Part shown: in pieces, positions 24,032 through 33,403 of the stretch
How the letters are laid out: the number at the start of each line of letters is the position of its first letter
Numbering within the stretch: the first letter of the stretch is position 1
Assembly (NCBI GenBank): GCA_036389485.1
Contig: DASVPR010000018.1
Span: 131,918 to 195,917 of the forward strand
Direction: 5' to 3'
DNA: 64,000 nt
DNA from: CADCVT01 sp036389485
GTDB lineage: Bacteria; Actinomycetota; Thermoleophilia; Solirubrobacterales; Solirubrobacteraceae
The notes under the pieces: model-generated
What the model was told of the DNA's origin: nothing
The model's input: only the letters and a program-made list of their open reading frames with translations
Database searches by the model: none
Made by a program: the position numbers and the translations under genes

Positions 24032-25518
24032 CACCGCTCGACGTCACGCGGGCCGCTCTCGCCGGCGAGCGCGCGTGGCTCGTCGGCGGCGCGCTGCGCG
24101 ACCGCCTCCTCGGCCGCGTCGTCGACGACCTCGACCTCGTCGTCGAGGGCGACGTCCGCGCCGCGGCGAAGCGCCTAGCCCGCGCCGCCGGCGGCCCCGT
24201 GTTCGAGCTGTCGGGCGAGTTCGGCGCCTGGCGCGTCCTCGCCCGCGACCGCTCCTGGCAGGCCGACCTCTCGCCGCTCCGAGGCCCCACGCTCGAAGAC
24301 GACCTCGCCCTCCGGGACTTCACGATCAACGCGATGGCGGAGCCGCTCGCCCGCGCCGAGGGCCCGGAGCCGCGCCGCGGGGGCGTGGCGGAGGCGCGCG
24401 GTGCGTCGGCGCCGCCCGGCGGGGGCGTGGCGGAGCCTCGCAGCGGCGACGTCGTCGATCCGTTCGGGGGCGCGCGCGACCTCGAAGCGCGGACCCTCCG
24501 CGCCGTCGGGCCGCGCTCCTTCCCCGACGACCCGCTGCGGATCCTGCGTCTCGCGCGGCTGGCGTGCGAGCTCGATCTCCGCGCCGACCCCGCGACCCTC
24601 CGGGCCGCCGCCGCGCACGCGCCGGCCCTGGAGCGGGTCTCCCCCGAGCGGGTCTTCGCGGAGCTGAAGCGGGTGGTCCTCGCGCAGCGGGCGCTCGACG
24701 GCATCGCGCTGCTCGACGAGACGGGCGCGCTCGGCGTCGTCCTGCCCGAGCTGACGGCGCTGCGGGGCGTCGAGCAGACCGTCTACCACCACCGCGACGC
24801 GTACGGCCACACGCTGGAGGTCCTGGAGCGGGCGATCGAGGTCGAGCGCGACCCGGCGGCGGCGCTCGGCGACGACGCGCTCGGCGCGCGCGCGGAGGCG
24901 CTCCTGCGCGAGCCGCTCGGCGACGAGGTCGACCGCGGCGGCGGGCTGCGGTTCGCGGCGCTCCTCCACGACGTTGGCAAGGCGCAGACGCAGACCCCGA
25001 ACGCGAAGGGCGGCTTCGGCTTCCCCGGCCACGACACGCTCGGCGACCGGATGGTCCGCGACATCCTCACCCGCCTGCGCACGTCCGAGCGGCTGCGCGC
25101 GCACGTCGCGGCGCTCACCCGGCACCACCTCGAGCCGGGCTTCCTCGTCCACGCCCGCCCGCTCACGGCCCGGACCGTCCACGGCTACCTCAAGGCGTCC
25201 GAGCCCGTGGCGGCCGACACGCTGCTCCTCTCGGTCGCCGACCGCCTCGCGACCCGCGGGCGCAAGCACGACGAGGCGATCGCGAAGCACCTCGAGCTCG
25301 TGCGCGAGCTGCTCGCGCCCGCGCTCGACTGGCACGACCACGGCCCGCCGCCGCCGCTCGTGCGAGGCGACGAGCTGGCGCGCGAGCTCGACGTGGAGCC
25401 CGGCCCGGAGCTGGGGCGGCTGCTCGGCGAGCTCGCCGAGGCGCAGTACGCGGGCGAGATCGCGACGCGCGAGGACGCGATCAGCTTCGCGGCGGCGCGG
25501 CTGCGCGCTCGGCGGTGA
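24028..25518 (+). CDS. cca: tRNA nucleotidyltransferase / poly(A) polymerase family protein with HD domain
   Basis: A 496-residue class II nucleotidyltransferase that probably adds or repairs the tRNA CCA end. The head domain shows LVGGALRDRLLGR, the catalytic DLD (VDDLDLVVEGD) and the conserved RDFTINAMA. The neck helix PLRILRLARLACEL follows, and an HD phosphohydrolase domain (FAALLHDVGKAQT) sits at the C-terminus. About 32 extra residues at positions 110-141, with a duplicated GGVAE(A/P)R word, interrupt the sequence just before the conserved DPFGG. Its 3' end overlaps the opposite-strand M28 gene by 38 bases. Confidence 0.88.
   Translation: MTPLDVTRAALAGERAWLVGGALRDRLLGRVVDDLDLVVEGDVRAAAKRLARAAGGPVFELSGEFGAWRVLARDRSWQADLSPLRGPTLEDDLALRDFTINAMAEPLARAEGPEPRRGGVAEARGASAPPGGGVAEPRSGDVVDPFGGARDLEARTLRAVGPRSFPDDPLRILRLARLACELDLRADPATLRAAAAHAPALERVSPERVFAELKRVVLAQRALDGIALLDETGALGVVLPELTALRGVEQTVYHHRDAYGHTLEVLERAIEVERDPAAALGDDALGARAEALLREPLGDEVDRGGGLRFAALLHDVGKAQTQTPNAKGGFGFPGHDTLGDRMVRDILTRLRTSERLRAHVAALTRHHLEPGFLVHARPLTARTVHGYLKASEPVAADTLLLSVADRLATRGRKHDEAIAKHLELVRELLAPALDWHDHGPPPPLVRGDELARELDVEPGPELGRLLGELAEAQYAGEIATREDAISFAAARLRARR
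24355..24450 (+). repeat. Low-complexity insert with a duplicated word inside cca
   Basis: Codes for residues ~110-141 of the nucleotidyltransferase. The stretch GGGGGCGTGGCGGAG-like occurs twice, 42 bases apart. It precedes the invariant DPFGG loop, so it probably forms a flexible surface loop. Confidence 0.4.
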
Positions 25519-26695
25519 CCGCCCCGGCGGCCTCGCGCGCCAGCCTGCGCACGGCCGCCTCGGTGACGTTCGCCGCGGCCTCGACGGTGTCCCACTCGAG
25601 GTTGTCGGCGACGTCGGTCATCTGGTGGTAGTTCGTCGGGAGCTTGAAGTCGTCGAACGAGGCGATCGTCGCGGTCTTGTAGCCCTTGCGCAGCGCGACG
25701 AGCGAGTCGCTGCCGAACGACAGCCAGTGCTCGCGGATGATCGGGACGCCGATCTCGTCGGCGGCGGCGGCGATCGCGTCCTTCAGCTCCTCGTCGTAGG
25801 GGCGGGTGAGCAGCATCCCCTCGCCCTCGAGCAGGATCAGGTGCGGCGAGCCGACGGTGTCGAGGACGACGAACCACGTGTCGTCCTTCGGCAGCTCGTG
25901 CGCGTGCGTGCGGACGAAGCCGGCCATGCCCTCCTCGAACGACTCCTCGGAGCCGGTCGCGACGAGGAGCACGCGCGCGCCCTCGACGGGCTCCTCGCTC
26001 AGCGCCCGCGCGACCTCGAGCATCGCGGCGACCGCGCTCAGGTTGTCGTTGGCGCCGGGCACGACCGGGCTGCGACCGATGTCGGCGAACGACAGCGCGC
26101 TGAGCGCGCTCATGACGCCGCCGGCGCGCCGGACCCGCTTGAGCCCGATCAGCGACCCGGCCCCGACGAGGATCGGGCCCGCGATGACGGACCACATCAG
26201 CCCCGGCCACTTGCGGCCCTTCTCGAGCAGGTCGGGGAACGTGCGGCCGTACCAGCGGACGAGGCGGAAGTCGAAGGCCTGCCCGGTGTGCGCGGCGTCG
26301 TGGTGGGTCACGATCGCGATCGTCCGCTTGGCGTCGGGGTCGCCCGCGGCTGCGTGGACGTTCCAGGTCGAGCGCTTGGGGAGGAGCCTGCGCGTCCACT
26401 CGCGCCAGAGGCCGAGCTCGTCCCAGATCCCGAAGGTCGCGGCGGCGCCGATGAGCGTCCCGAGCACCCGCCGGCGCAGGAGGCCCGCGACCGCCGCGGC
26501 GCCGGTGAAGATCCCGAGCGGCCACCAGTACGTGCCGTGCGCGGGTTCCTCCTCGATCTTCGGCTGGTAGCCGAGCTCGCGCAGGCGTCCGGCGATCCAC
26601 TCGGCGGAGCGGCGCTCGCCCTCTGACGCGGATCCGCGCTCCCACGACTCGAGAGTGCGGACGATCTGTTCCAACTCTGTTCGCTGGGCGGGCAT
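25481..26695 (-). CDS. M28-family metallopeptidase with embedded membrane segments
   Basis: A 404-residue protein. Zinc-ligand motifs of the co-catalytic M28 peptidases are visible: THHDAAHTG (His/Asp), GANDNLSAVAAM (bridging Asp), ATGSEESFEEG (catalytic and metal Glu) and NYHQMTDVADNL (His). Hydrophobic stretches at about residues 52-90 and 165-185 sit between the N-terminal helical part and the catalytic core, so the enzyme is probably membrane-bound. Soluble M28 aminopeptidases lack these. Start is the ATG at 26695. It reads away from the HIT gene. Confidence 0.8.
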   Translation of the reverse strand: MPAQRTELEQIVRTLESWERGSASEGERRSAEWIAGRLRELGYQPKIEEEPAHGTYWWPLGIFTGAAAVAGLLRRRVLGTLIGAAATFGIWDELGLWREWTRRLLPKRSTWNVHAAAGDPDAKRTIAIVTHHDAAHTGQAFDFRLVRWYGRTFPDLLEKGRKWPGLMWSVIAGPILVGAGSLIGLKRVRRAGGVMSALSALSFADIGRSPVVPGANDNLSAVAAMLEVARALSEEPVEGARVLLVATGSEESFEEGMAGFVRTHAHELPKDDTWFVVLDTVGSPHLILLEGEGMLLTRPYDEELKDAIAAAADEIGVPIIREHWLSFGSDSLVALRKGYKTATIASFDDFKLPTNYHQMTDVADNLEWDTVEAAANVTEAAVRRLAREAAGAVTAERAAAPPRS

Positions 26696-26711
26696 CCGGG
26701 CCGGCGGAGGG

Positions 26712-26717
26712 TACAGT
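26712..26717 (+). promoter_or_regulatory. -10 box of the HIT-crotonase operon
   Basis: TACAGT, 8 bases before the ATG at 26726, in the 30-base space between divergent genes. Confidence 0.4.
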
Positions 26718-26725
26718 CCGCGACC

Positions 26726-27139
26726 ATGCCCGCGGATCCGGACTGCCTCTTCTGCAAGATCGTCGCCGGCGACCTGCCCGCCACGGTCGTCGACTCCGAC
26801 GACCGCACGATCAGCTTCATGGACATCAACCCGGCGACGCGCGGCCACGCCCTCGTGATCCCGCGCGACCACGCGCGGGACCTCCTGTCGATCGCGCAGG
26901 AGGACCTCGACGCGTGCATGCGCGCCGCCCAGCGGCTGGCGAAGAAGGTGAAGGAGCGGCTGGGGGCGGACGGGGTCAACCTCCTGAACTCGTGCGGCCC
27001 CGCGGCGTGGCAGACCGTCTTCCACTTCCACGTGCACGTCGTCCCGCGCTACGCCGACGACCCGCTCGAGCTGCCGTGGACGCCGAAGCCCGGCGACGAG
27101 GACGAGATCAAGGCCGCGGCGGAGGAGCTGCAGGCGTGA
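26726..27139 (+). CDS. HIT-family nucleotide-binding hydrolase
   Basis: A 137-residue protein with the Hint-branch opening DCLFCKIVAGDLPA and the catalytic histidine triad HFHVHVVPR (H-x-H-x-H). Such proteins hydrolyse AMP-lysine and related adenylates released by aminoacyl-tRNA synthetases. The second Cys of the usual zinc pair is in the CxxC of the opening. The stop overlaps the GTG of the crotonase gene. Confidence 0.9.
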   Translation: MPADPDCLFCKIVAGDLPATVVDSDDRTISFMDINPATRGHALVIPRDHARDLLSIAQEDLDACMRAAQRLAKKVKERLGADGVNLLNSCGPAAWQTVFHFHVHVVPRYADDPLELPWTPKPGDEDEIKAAAEELQA

Positions 27140-27972
27140 GCGGCGAGGCGAGCGCGACGGGGGCGAGCGGCGGGGTGGGCGCCGCGAGCGCGGGCGACCT
27201 CGGGCCGTGGCGGCTCGAGCAGGACGGTCCGCTCGCCGTCCTGACCATCGACAAGCCCCCGCTGAACCTCTTCGCCGAGGACGTCTTCGACGGCGTGCTC
27301 GCCGCGCTGGACCAGGTGCGGGAGGCCTCGCCGCGCGCGCTGCTGATCCGTGCCGAGGGCCGCGTGTGGACCGGCGGGGTCGACGTGAACATGTTCGCGG
27401 GGCTGTCGCCGGAGTCGGGCGCCGACGTCTGGCGGCGCGGCTTCGAGTTGATCCAGGGCGTCGAGGACCTCCCGTTCCCGGTGATCTTCGCGGCGCACGC
27501 GCTGACGCTGACGTGGGGCTTCGAGCTGGCGCTCGCGTGCGACCTGATCCTCGCTGCGGAGGGCGCGCAGTTCGGGCTCGTCGAGATCGTCGTCGGGCTG
27601 ACGCCGTCGATGGGCGGCCCGCAGCGCCTGGCGGAGAAGGCCGGGCCGAGCCGCGCGAAGGACCTCGTCATGACCGGCCAGCTCTTCGACGCCGCGACGA
27701 TGAAGGACTGGGGCGTCGTGACGCGCATCTGGCCGGACGACGAGTTCGCGGCGAAGTCGCGCAGGTTCGCGGAGCGGATCGCCAACGGCCCGACGGTGGC
27801 CAACCGTGCGACGAAGGAGATCGTCAAGGCGCAGAAGGAGGGCGGCGCGCGGGCGGCGGACGCGATCGTCCCCGAGCTCGCCGGCAGCCTCTTCGCGACC
27901 GAGGACCTCAAGCGCGCGGTGGCCTCGTTCCTGGAGAAGGGCCCGGGGCACGCGACCTACGAGGGCCGCTAG
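27136..27972 (+). CDS. Enoyl-CoA hydratase/isomerase (crotonase) family protein
   Basis: A 278-residue crotonase-fold protein, probably acting on an acyl-CoA. The oxyanion-hole segments are present (GGVDVNMFAGLSP and TWGFELALACDLILAAE), and Glu in FGLVEIVVGLTP may be catalytic. The first ~25 residues are Gly/Ala/Ser-rich. It starts at a GTG overlapping the HIT stop, so it is cotranscribed with it. The CoA substrate is unknown. Confidence 0.82.
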   Translation: MSGEASATGASGGVGAASAGDLGPWRLEQDGPLAVLTIDKPPLNLFAEDVFDGVLAALDQVREASPRALLIRAEGRVWTGGVDVNMFAGLSPESGADVWRRGFELIQGVEDLPFPVIFAAHALTLTWGFELALACDLILAAEGAQFGLVEIVVGLTPSMGGPQRLAEKAGPSRAKDLVMTGQLFDAATMKDWGVVTRIWPDDEFAAKSRRFAERIANGPTVANRATKEIVKAQKEGGARAADAIVPELAGSLFATEDLKRAVASFLEKGPGHATYEGR

Positions 27973-27986
27973 CGCGCGCGAGGCCG

Positions 27987-28754
27987 CTAGCGCCCGAGGC
28001 GGCGCATCCCGCGCAGGGCGAAGCCGCCGAGCACGAGGAGGAGGCCGGTCACCGCGAGCAGCGCGTGCCACGTCGCCGGCCAGTCGACGCCGAACACGAA
28101 CCCCTGACGGACGCCGTCGAGGATGTAGCGGGTCGGGTTGACGTCCGCGACCCCGGCCAGCCAGCCGGCGAGGAGCTGCTCCGGCGCGTACGCCGTGCTG
28201 AACAGCACCGACGCGAACACGACGACCTGCATCAGCGGCGCGGCCTGCTGGGTCTGGAACCGCAGCGCCATGATCACGCCCCAGCACGCCGCGGCCGCCG
28301 CGAAGCACATGACGAGCACGTAGGCGAGCGCGATCCCGTCCAGCCCGGGCCAGTCCACGCCGATCGCGAACCCGACCATGAGCACGAACGTCGAGGGGAG
28401 GAGCGAGCGCAGCGAGGCCGACCCGACGATCCCGACGAGCAGCACGCTCCGCGGCGCCGGGCCGAGCAGCAGGCGGTCGAACCAGCCCTGCTCGATGTCG
28501 CGCGCGAGGTTGACGCCGGTCGCCGCGCCGCTGAAGCCCGCGGCCTGCACGAGGCTCACGCCGATGATCCAGTTCGTGAAGTCGATCCCGCCGCCGAAGA
28601 GCTCGGCGGCCTGGCCGAAGACGCCGTTGATCCCGATGAGGAAGATCGCCGGCGCGAGCACGCCGGGGATCGCGCCGCCGGGGACGCGGAGGATCTCGTT
28701 GAGCGCCCGGAAGGCGAGCACGCGGATCACGCGGAGGTTCATCGCGACCGTCAT
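27987..28754 (-). CDS. ABC-2 type exporter permease, second subunit
   Basis: A 255-residue, six-segment integral membrane protein of the DrrB/ABC-2 type, with the conserved central region VNLARDIEQGWFDRLLLGP and the late motif NPTRYILDGVRQGF. Its ATG overlaps the stop of the first permease (ATGA). Together with the ATPase upstream it forms a complete exporter. Substrates of this class include drugs, glycolipids and polyketides; none can be named here. Confidence 0.87.
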   Translation of the reverse strand: MTVAMNLRVIRVLAFRALNEILRVPGGAIPGVLAPAIFLIGINGVFGQAAELFGGGIDFTNWIIGVSLVQAAGFSGAATGVNLARDIEQGWFDRLLLGPAPRSVLLVGIVGSASLRSLLPSTFVLMVGFAIGVDWPGLDGIALAYVLVMCFAAAAACWGVIMALRFQTQQAAPLMQVVVFASVLFSTAYAPEQLLAGWLAGVADVNPTRYILDGVRQGFVFGVDWPATWHALLAVTGLLLVLGGFALRGMRRLGR

Positions 28755-29541
28755 GCCTCGCGCAGCCTCCCTCGCAGCGCGAGCAGCGCCAGCCCGATGA
28801 ACACCGCACTCGTCCCCGCCGCGGCCGCGAGCCCCTCGAGCACCTTCGTCATGTCGACGGCGTCGATGATCGGGTTGCGCATCCCCTCCGCGATGTAGCT
28901 CAGCGGGTTGTACTCGGCGACCCAGCTCGCCGGCGGGTCGAGCAGGCCGCGCGGGAAGAACGCGGAGCTCACGAACAGGATCACGAAGACGATCGGGAAG
29001 ATCCCCTGGACGATGCTCGGGTCCTTCGCCGCCAGCGCGAGCGCCTGGCCGATCGCGCCGAAGCCGATCCCCGCGGTGATCCCGATCAGGTAGATCACCA
29101 GCAGGCCGCCGATCCCGCCGTCGATCTCCGCCCCGAAGATCAGGCCGACCGCGATGAACCAGGTGACCTGCAGCGCGGAGAGGCCGGCGGTCGCGCCCAT
29201 CCGGCCGATCACGATCGCGGTGCGCGGGATCGGCGCGGCGACCAGGCGGTCGAAGAAGCCGAGCTGGATCTCCAGCCCGACGGCGATCCCGGCGCCGACC
29301 CCGCCGAGCAGGATCGACTGCGTGATCGCCGCCGCGAGCTGGAAGTCGAGCATCCCGTCGCCGCCGGAGTCGAAGCCCGGCAGGCGCGTCGCCTGCTCGA
29401 GGCCGCCGACGTTCACCGCCAGGAACATGCTCGGGAAGATCACGAGCGGCGCGAGGAACTGCGGGCGGCGGAACGAGTTGCGCAGCGCCCGGCGGGCCAG
29501 CGCGAGGCTGACGGTGAGCAGGCCGCCCTGGGAGTGGCCCC

Positions 29542-29545
<4 letters not shown>
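28751..29545 (-). CDS. ABC-2 type exporter permease, first subunit
   Basis: A 264-residue homologue of the second permease. It has the matching central motif VGLEIQLGFFDRLVAAP and the C-terminal NPLSYIAEGMRNPI. The GTG at 29545 overlaps the ATPase stop (GTGA). The two different permeases imply a heterodimeric membrane part. Confidence 0.87.
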
Positions 29546-30582
<1,037 letters not shown>

Positions 30583-30671
30583 GACGGTTGAGACTAGCGA
30601 CGTTTGCGCGTGCAACTGTGACAGAGGTCGCGCGCAACTCCGACCGGCCCATCGTGTTCGATTCCCCTTGT

Positions 30672-31361
30672 ATGACCAAGCCCCGGATCGCCCTGCCCGC
30701 CCTCGTCGTCGCCGCGCTCGCCGCGCTCGCGGTGCCAAGCGCCGCCCCGGCGCGCGTGATCGAGATCGGGGCGCTGCAGTCCGAGCAGGAGCTCCCGGCG
30801 CCGAGCTGCCCGACCCGCCCGTGCTTCGCGGTCAGCCGCACGACCGGCTACCAGGCGAAGGTGGGCACGAACCGCGGGCTCATGAAGGTCCCGGCCAACG
30901 GCCGCATCGTCGCCTGGACGATCCGCCTCTCCGAGCCCGGCCGCAGCCAGATCCGCTTCTTCAACAACCGCCTCGGCGGCGCCGCCTCCGCCGGCCTGAG
31001 CATCCTCAAGCCGGGCAAGCGCCTCTTCGGCCGCGTCACGGCGCAGTCGCCGATCGTCGAGCTCCAGCCGTTCTTCGGCCAGACGGTCCAGTTCCCGCTC
31101 GAAGCCTCCCTCCCCGCGAAGAAGGGCCAGCTCGTCGCCCTGACGGTCCCGACCTGGGCCCCGGCCCTCGCCACCAACCTCGGCGGCGACACCTCCTGGC
31201 GCGCGTCCCGGCCCGCGGGAGAGTGCGACGACACCGAGACCCAGACCGCCCAGGCCGAGATCAAGGACCTGGCGCAGTACCGCTGCCTCTACCAGCGCGT
31301 CCGCCTGACGTACACGGCGACGCTCATCACCGAGCCGAAGCCGAACAAGAAGCGCGACTAG
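30672..31361 (+). CDS. Secreted protein of unknown function
   Basis: A 229-residue protein with a clear signal peptide (IALPALVVAALAALAVPSAAPA) and a beta-rich body with two Cys pairs (CPTRPC near residue 44; two later Cys). The ATG at 30672 puts the signal peptide at the N-terminus; an upstream ATG at 30588 would add 28 non-hydrophobic residues. It ends at a convincing terminator. No domain is recognised. Confidence 0.7.
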   Translation: MTKPRIALPALVVAALAALAVPSAAPARVIEIGALQSEQELPAPSCPTRPCFAVSRTTGYQAKVGTNRGLMKVPANGRIVAWTIRLSEPGRSQIRFFNNRLGGAASAGLSILKPGKRLFGRVTAQSPIVELQPFFGQTVQFPLEASLPAKKGQLVALTVPTWAPALATNLGGDTSWRASRPAGECDDTETQTAQAEIKDLAQYRCLYQRVRLTYTATLITEPKPNKKRD

Positions 31362-31390
31362 CAGCCCCCGGAGGGGGTGGGCTGCGTTTT
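31361..31390 (+). terminator. Rho-independent terminator
   Basis: GCAGCCC (31361-31367) pairs with GGGCTGC (31379-31385) and is followed by GTTTT. It begins at the last base of the secreted-protein stop codon. It is the clearest intrinsic terminator in the window. Confidence 0.75.
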
Positions 31391-31494
31391 CCTTGGTATG
31401 TGATGGTTTTGCAGCCCACACCCCGAACCGCGTTAGCCGTTCGGAGGCGGTGGCGGAGCGGAAGCGCGCGGGCTGAGCGCCGCCCAGAAGCGCG
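31391..31494 (+). other. Intergenic region after the terminator
   Basis: About 100 bases with no convincing gene. It has a short A/T-richer patch (ATGTGATGGTTTTGC) and a second GCAGCCCA word echoing the terminator arm. Confidence 0.3.
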
Positions 31495-31905
31495 CTAGCA
31501 GGCGCCCGGATTCTCGGCGCAGAAGTCGGAGGTCCCGCCGGCCTCGGCGCCGCCGGTCTCCTCCGGCGGGGCCTGCGGGGACGGCGTCGCCGCGCCGCCG
31601 GTGTCCTCGGGCTGCTGGGGCGTCGGGGCGGGCGTGGGCGTCTGGGGCGCGGGGGTGCCGCCCGACGCGGCGCCGGAGTCGCCGGACGCCGTGCCACCCG
31701 TGTCGCCGGAGGCGGCGTCGTCGCCGGTCGTCGACGTCGTCGAGGTGGTGGATGTGGCGTCGTCGCCCTCGTCCGCGGCGGCGACCGAGGAGTCCGGGAC
31801 CGTCAGGTCGGGCGTCGTCGAGGGCGTCGCCCGCTCCAGGTCCTCGTCGCCGCCACAGCCGGCGAGGGCGAGGACGGCGAGCGCGAAGATGAGGAGGGCC
31901 CGCAC
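31495..31905 (-). CDS. Ser/Thr/Pro-rich lipoprotein
   Basis: A 136-residue protein with a lipoprotein signal (LLIFALAVLALAGC, cleaved before Cys), then a long disordered region of Asp, Thr, Ser, Gly and Pro (TSTTSTTSTTGDDAASGD..., TPAPQTPTPAPTPQQP). It ends in a short Cys pair (FCAENPGAC). The GTG at 31905 was chosen because it leaves a normal-length signal peptide. It is likely an exported linker- or mucin-like protein; no function can be given. Confidence 0.55.
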   Translation of the reverse strand: MRALLIFALAVLALAGCGGDEDLERATPSTTPDLTVPDSSVAAADEGDDATSTTSTTSTTGDDAASGDTGGTASGDSGAASGGTPAPQTPTPAPTPQQPEDTGGAATPSPQAPPEETGGAEAGGTSDFCAENPGAC

Positions 31906-31919
31906 GGCGGAACCGGGGC

Positions 31920-32198
31920 TCAGGACGCGCCGGCGGCGATCGGCGCCATGCGGCGCCCGCACGTCGGGCAGTCGTTGAGGTCCTTCTGTGCGAGCTGGTC
32001 GCACCAGTTGCAGAAGCGCAGATGCTCGACGGCCCACGGCAAGTTGCTCTTCGACGGGGCGAGCGGGATCACCTTCCCGACCACCTCGAGCTCCTCGCCC
32101 GTGTCGCGGTCGACGTAGATGCGGTCCGGCTCGGCCTCCATGATGATCTCGCGCCCCGTCGAGGGCGTGCGGAAGCGGTAGCGCTGCACGCGCGGCAT
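31920..32198 (-). CDS. Small zinc-ribbon-like protein
   Basis: A 92-residue protein with two Cys pairs, CNWC and CPTC, separated by 10 residues, which could bind one zinc. The N-terminal half is a beta strand-rich region with RTPSTGREIIMEAE and a turn VDRDTGEELEVVG. It starts at the ATG at 32198 and lies just upstream of the lipoprotein gene on the same strand. Such ribbons occur in nucleic-acid and protein-binding factors, but nothing specific is recognised. Confidence 0.65.
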   Translation of the reverse strand: MPRVQRYRFRTPSTGREIIMEAEPDRIYVDRDTGEELEVVGKVIPLAPSKSNLPWAVEHLRFCNWCDQLAQKDLNDCPTCGRRMAPIAAGAS

Positions 32199-32216
32199 GG
32201 TAGTGGAGCCGCCGGA

Positions 32217-33287
32217 TCAGCGGACGCCGGAGGAGATGCGCCGGCGGACGGGCTGCTCGACGTCCAGCCCGGCCGCGTCCTCGAGGTCGATCGAGCCCGA
32301 GGAGACGCCGTCGCTCAGCGCCGTGATGACGTCCGGGTCGAACTGGTGGCCGGCCTCGATCTTCACCCGCTCGAACGCGACGCTGACCGGCAGAGGCCCG
32401 CGGTACGGCCGCGCGGCGGTCATCGCCTCGAGCGCGTCGCAGACGCTGAAGATCCGGGCCGCGAGCGGGATGTCGTCCTCCGCCAGCCCCTCCGGGTAGC
32501 CGCGGCCGTCCCAGCGCTCGTGGTGGTAGAGGACGACGTCGGTGACGACCGGCGCGAGCCCCAGCGGCCGCACGACCCGCGCGCCGGTCTGCGGGTGGCG
32601 GCGCATGACCTCCCACTCGTCCGCGGTCAGCGCGCCGGGCTTCATCAAGATCTTCTCGGGTACGCCGATCTTCCCCACGTCATGCAGCAGGCACCCGAAC
32701 AGGAAGTCGTCGCCGTCGCAGTAGGACGGCTCGACCTGGCGCGCGAGCTGCGTCGCGAGGCGCGAGACCGCGCGCAGGTGGCGGCTGGTGACGGTGTCCT
32801 TGGCCTCGACGGCGGCGGCGAGCGACTCGATCACCGCGCGGTTGCGCCTCCGCGACTCGGCGTGCATGGTCGCGTAGAGGTCGATCACGGGACGGACGAC
32901 GTCGACGTCGATGAGCCCGCGCCCGTCGCAGGCCGCGCGGAGCGTCGCGCGCAGCTCGTCGTCGCCCAGCGTGGTCTGGACGATCGAGACCGCGCCGGCG
33001 TCGAGGATGGTGCGGATGACGGCGGGATCGGTGTCGTCGTGGACGACGACCGCGGGCGTGCCCGGCCAGCCCGCGTCGAGCAGCGCGACGCCCGCCGCGG
33101 CCTGGTCGACGCTCAGGCCCGACGCGTCCAACACCACGAGCGAGGGGGCAGGCCCCTCGCTGAACGCCGCCTCGGCTGCCGAGGCCATCTGGTCGACGAC
33201 GTCCAGTCCACTGCCTCGGAGCACACCTTCCACGTGCGCCAAGCGGCCCGGCTCCGTGCCGACGAAGATCACGTGCTTCCCGCTCAC
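32217..33287 (-). CDS. HD-GYP domain response regulator (cyclic-di-GMP phosphodiesterase type)
   Basis: A 356-residue protein with an N-terminal receiver-like domain (about residues 1-120; VIFVGTEPG start, putative phospho-Asp in LVVLDAS) and a C-terminal HD-GYP domain. The catalytic signatures are HDVGKIGVPE, HPQTGARVV, HHERWDGRGYP and the downstream DALEAMTAARPY. HD-GYP enzymes hydrolyse cyclic di-GMP. The receiver lacks the usual N-terminal acidic pair, so it may be degenerate. I use the GTG at 33287, preceded by GAGGGA. No histidine kinase is adjacent. Confidence 0.87.
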   Translation of the reverse strand: MSGKHVIFVGTEPGRLAHVEGVLRGSGLDVVDQMASAAEAAFSEGPAPSLVVLDASGLSVDQAAAGVALLDAGWPGTPAVVVHDDTDPAVIRTILDAGAVSIVQTTLGDDELRATLRAACDGRGLIDVDVVRPVIDLYATMHAESRRRNRAVIESLAAAVEAKDTVTSRHLRAVSRLATQLARQVEPSYCDGDDFLFGCLLHDVGKIGVPEKILMKPGALTADEWEVMRRHPQTGARVVRPLGLAPVVTDVVLYHHERWDGRGYPEGLAEDDIPLAARIFSVCDALEAMTAARPYRGPLPVSVAFERVKIEAGHQFDPDVITALSDGVSSGSIDLEDAAGLDVEQPVRRRISSGVR

Positions 33288-33314
33288 GCTCCCTCGCTCT
33301 CTTCCGTGACGAAC

Positions 33315-33320
33315 TCTATA
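33315..33320 (-). promoter_or_regulatory. Candidate -10 box of the HD-GYP gene
   Basis: On the minus strand this reads TATAGA, about 27 bases before the GTG, leaving room for the ribosome binding site GAGGGA. Confidence 0.3.
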
Positions 33321-33403
33321 GGCACGCGCAACGCACCTTCGACGCAGACGTCGGAAAACCGCCACGCGGGCGACCAATTGCGTCGGTTTCGGGCGGAAAT
33401 CGC

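Noticed and set aside
30640..30671. tRNA T-arm-like word (GTTCGATTCC)
   Set aside because: No cloverleaf, acceptor stem or anticodon arm can be formed around it.
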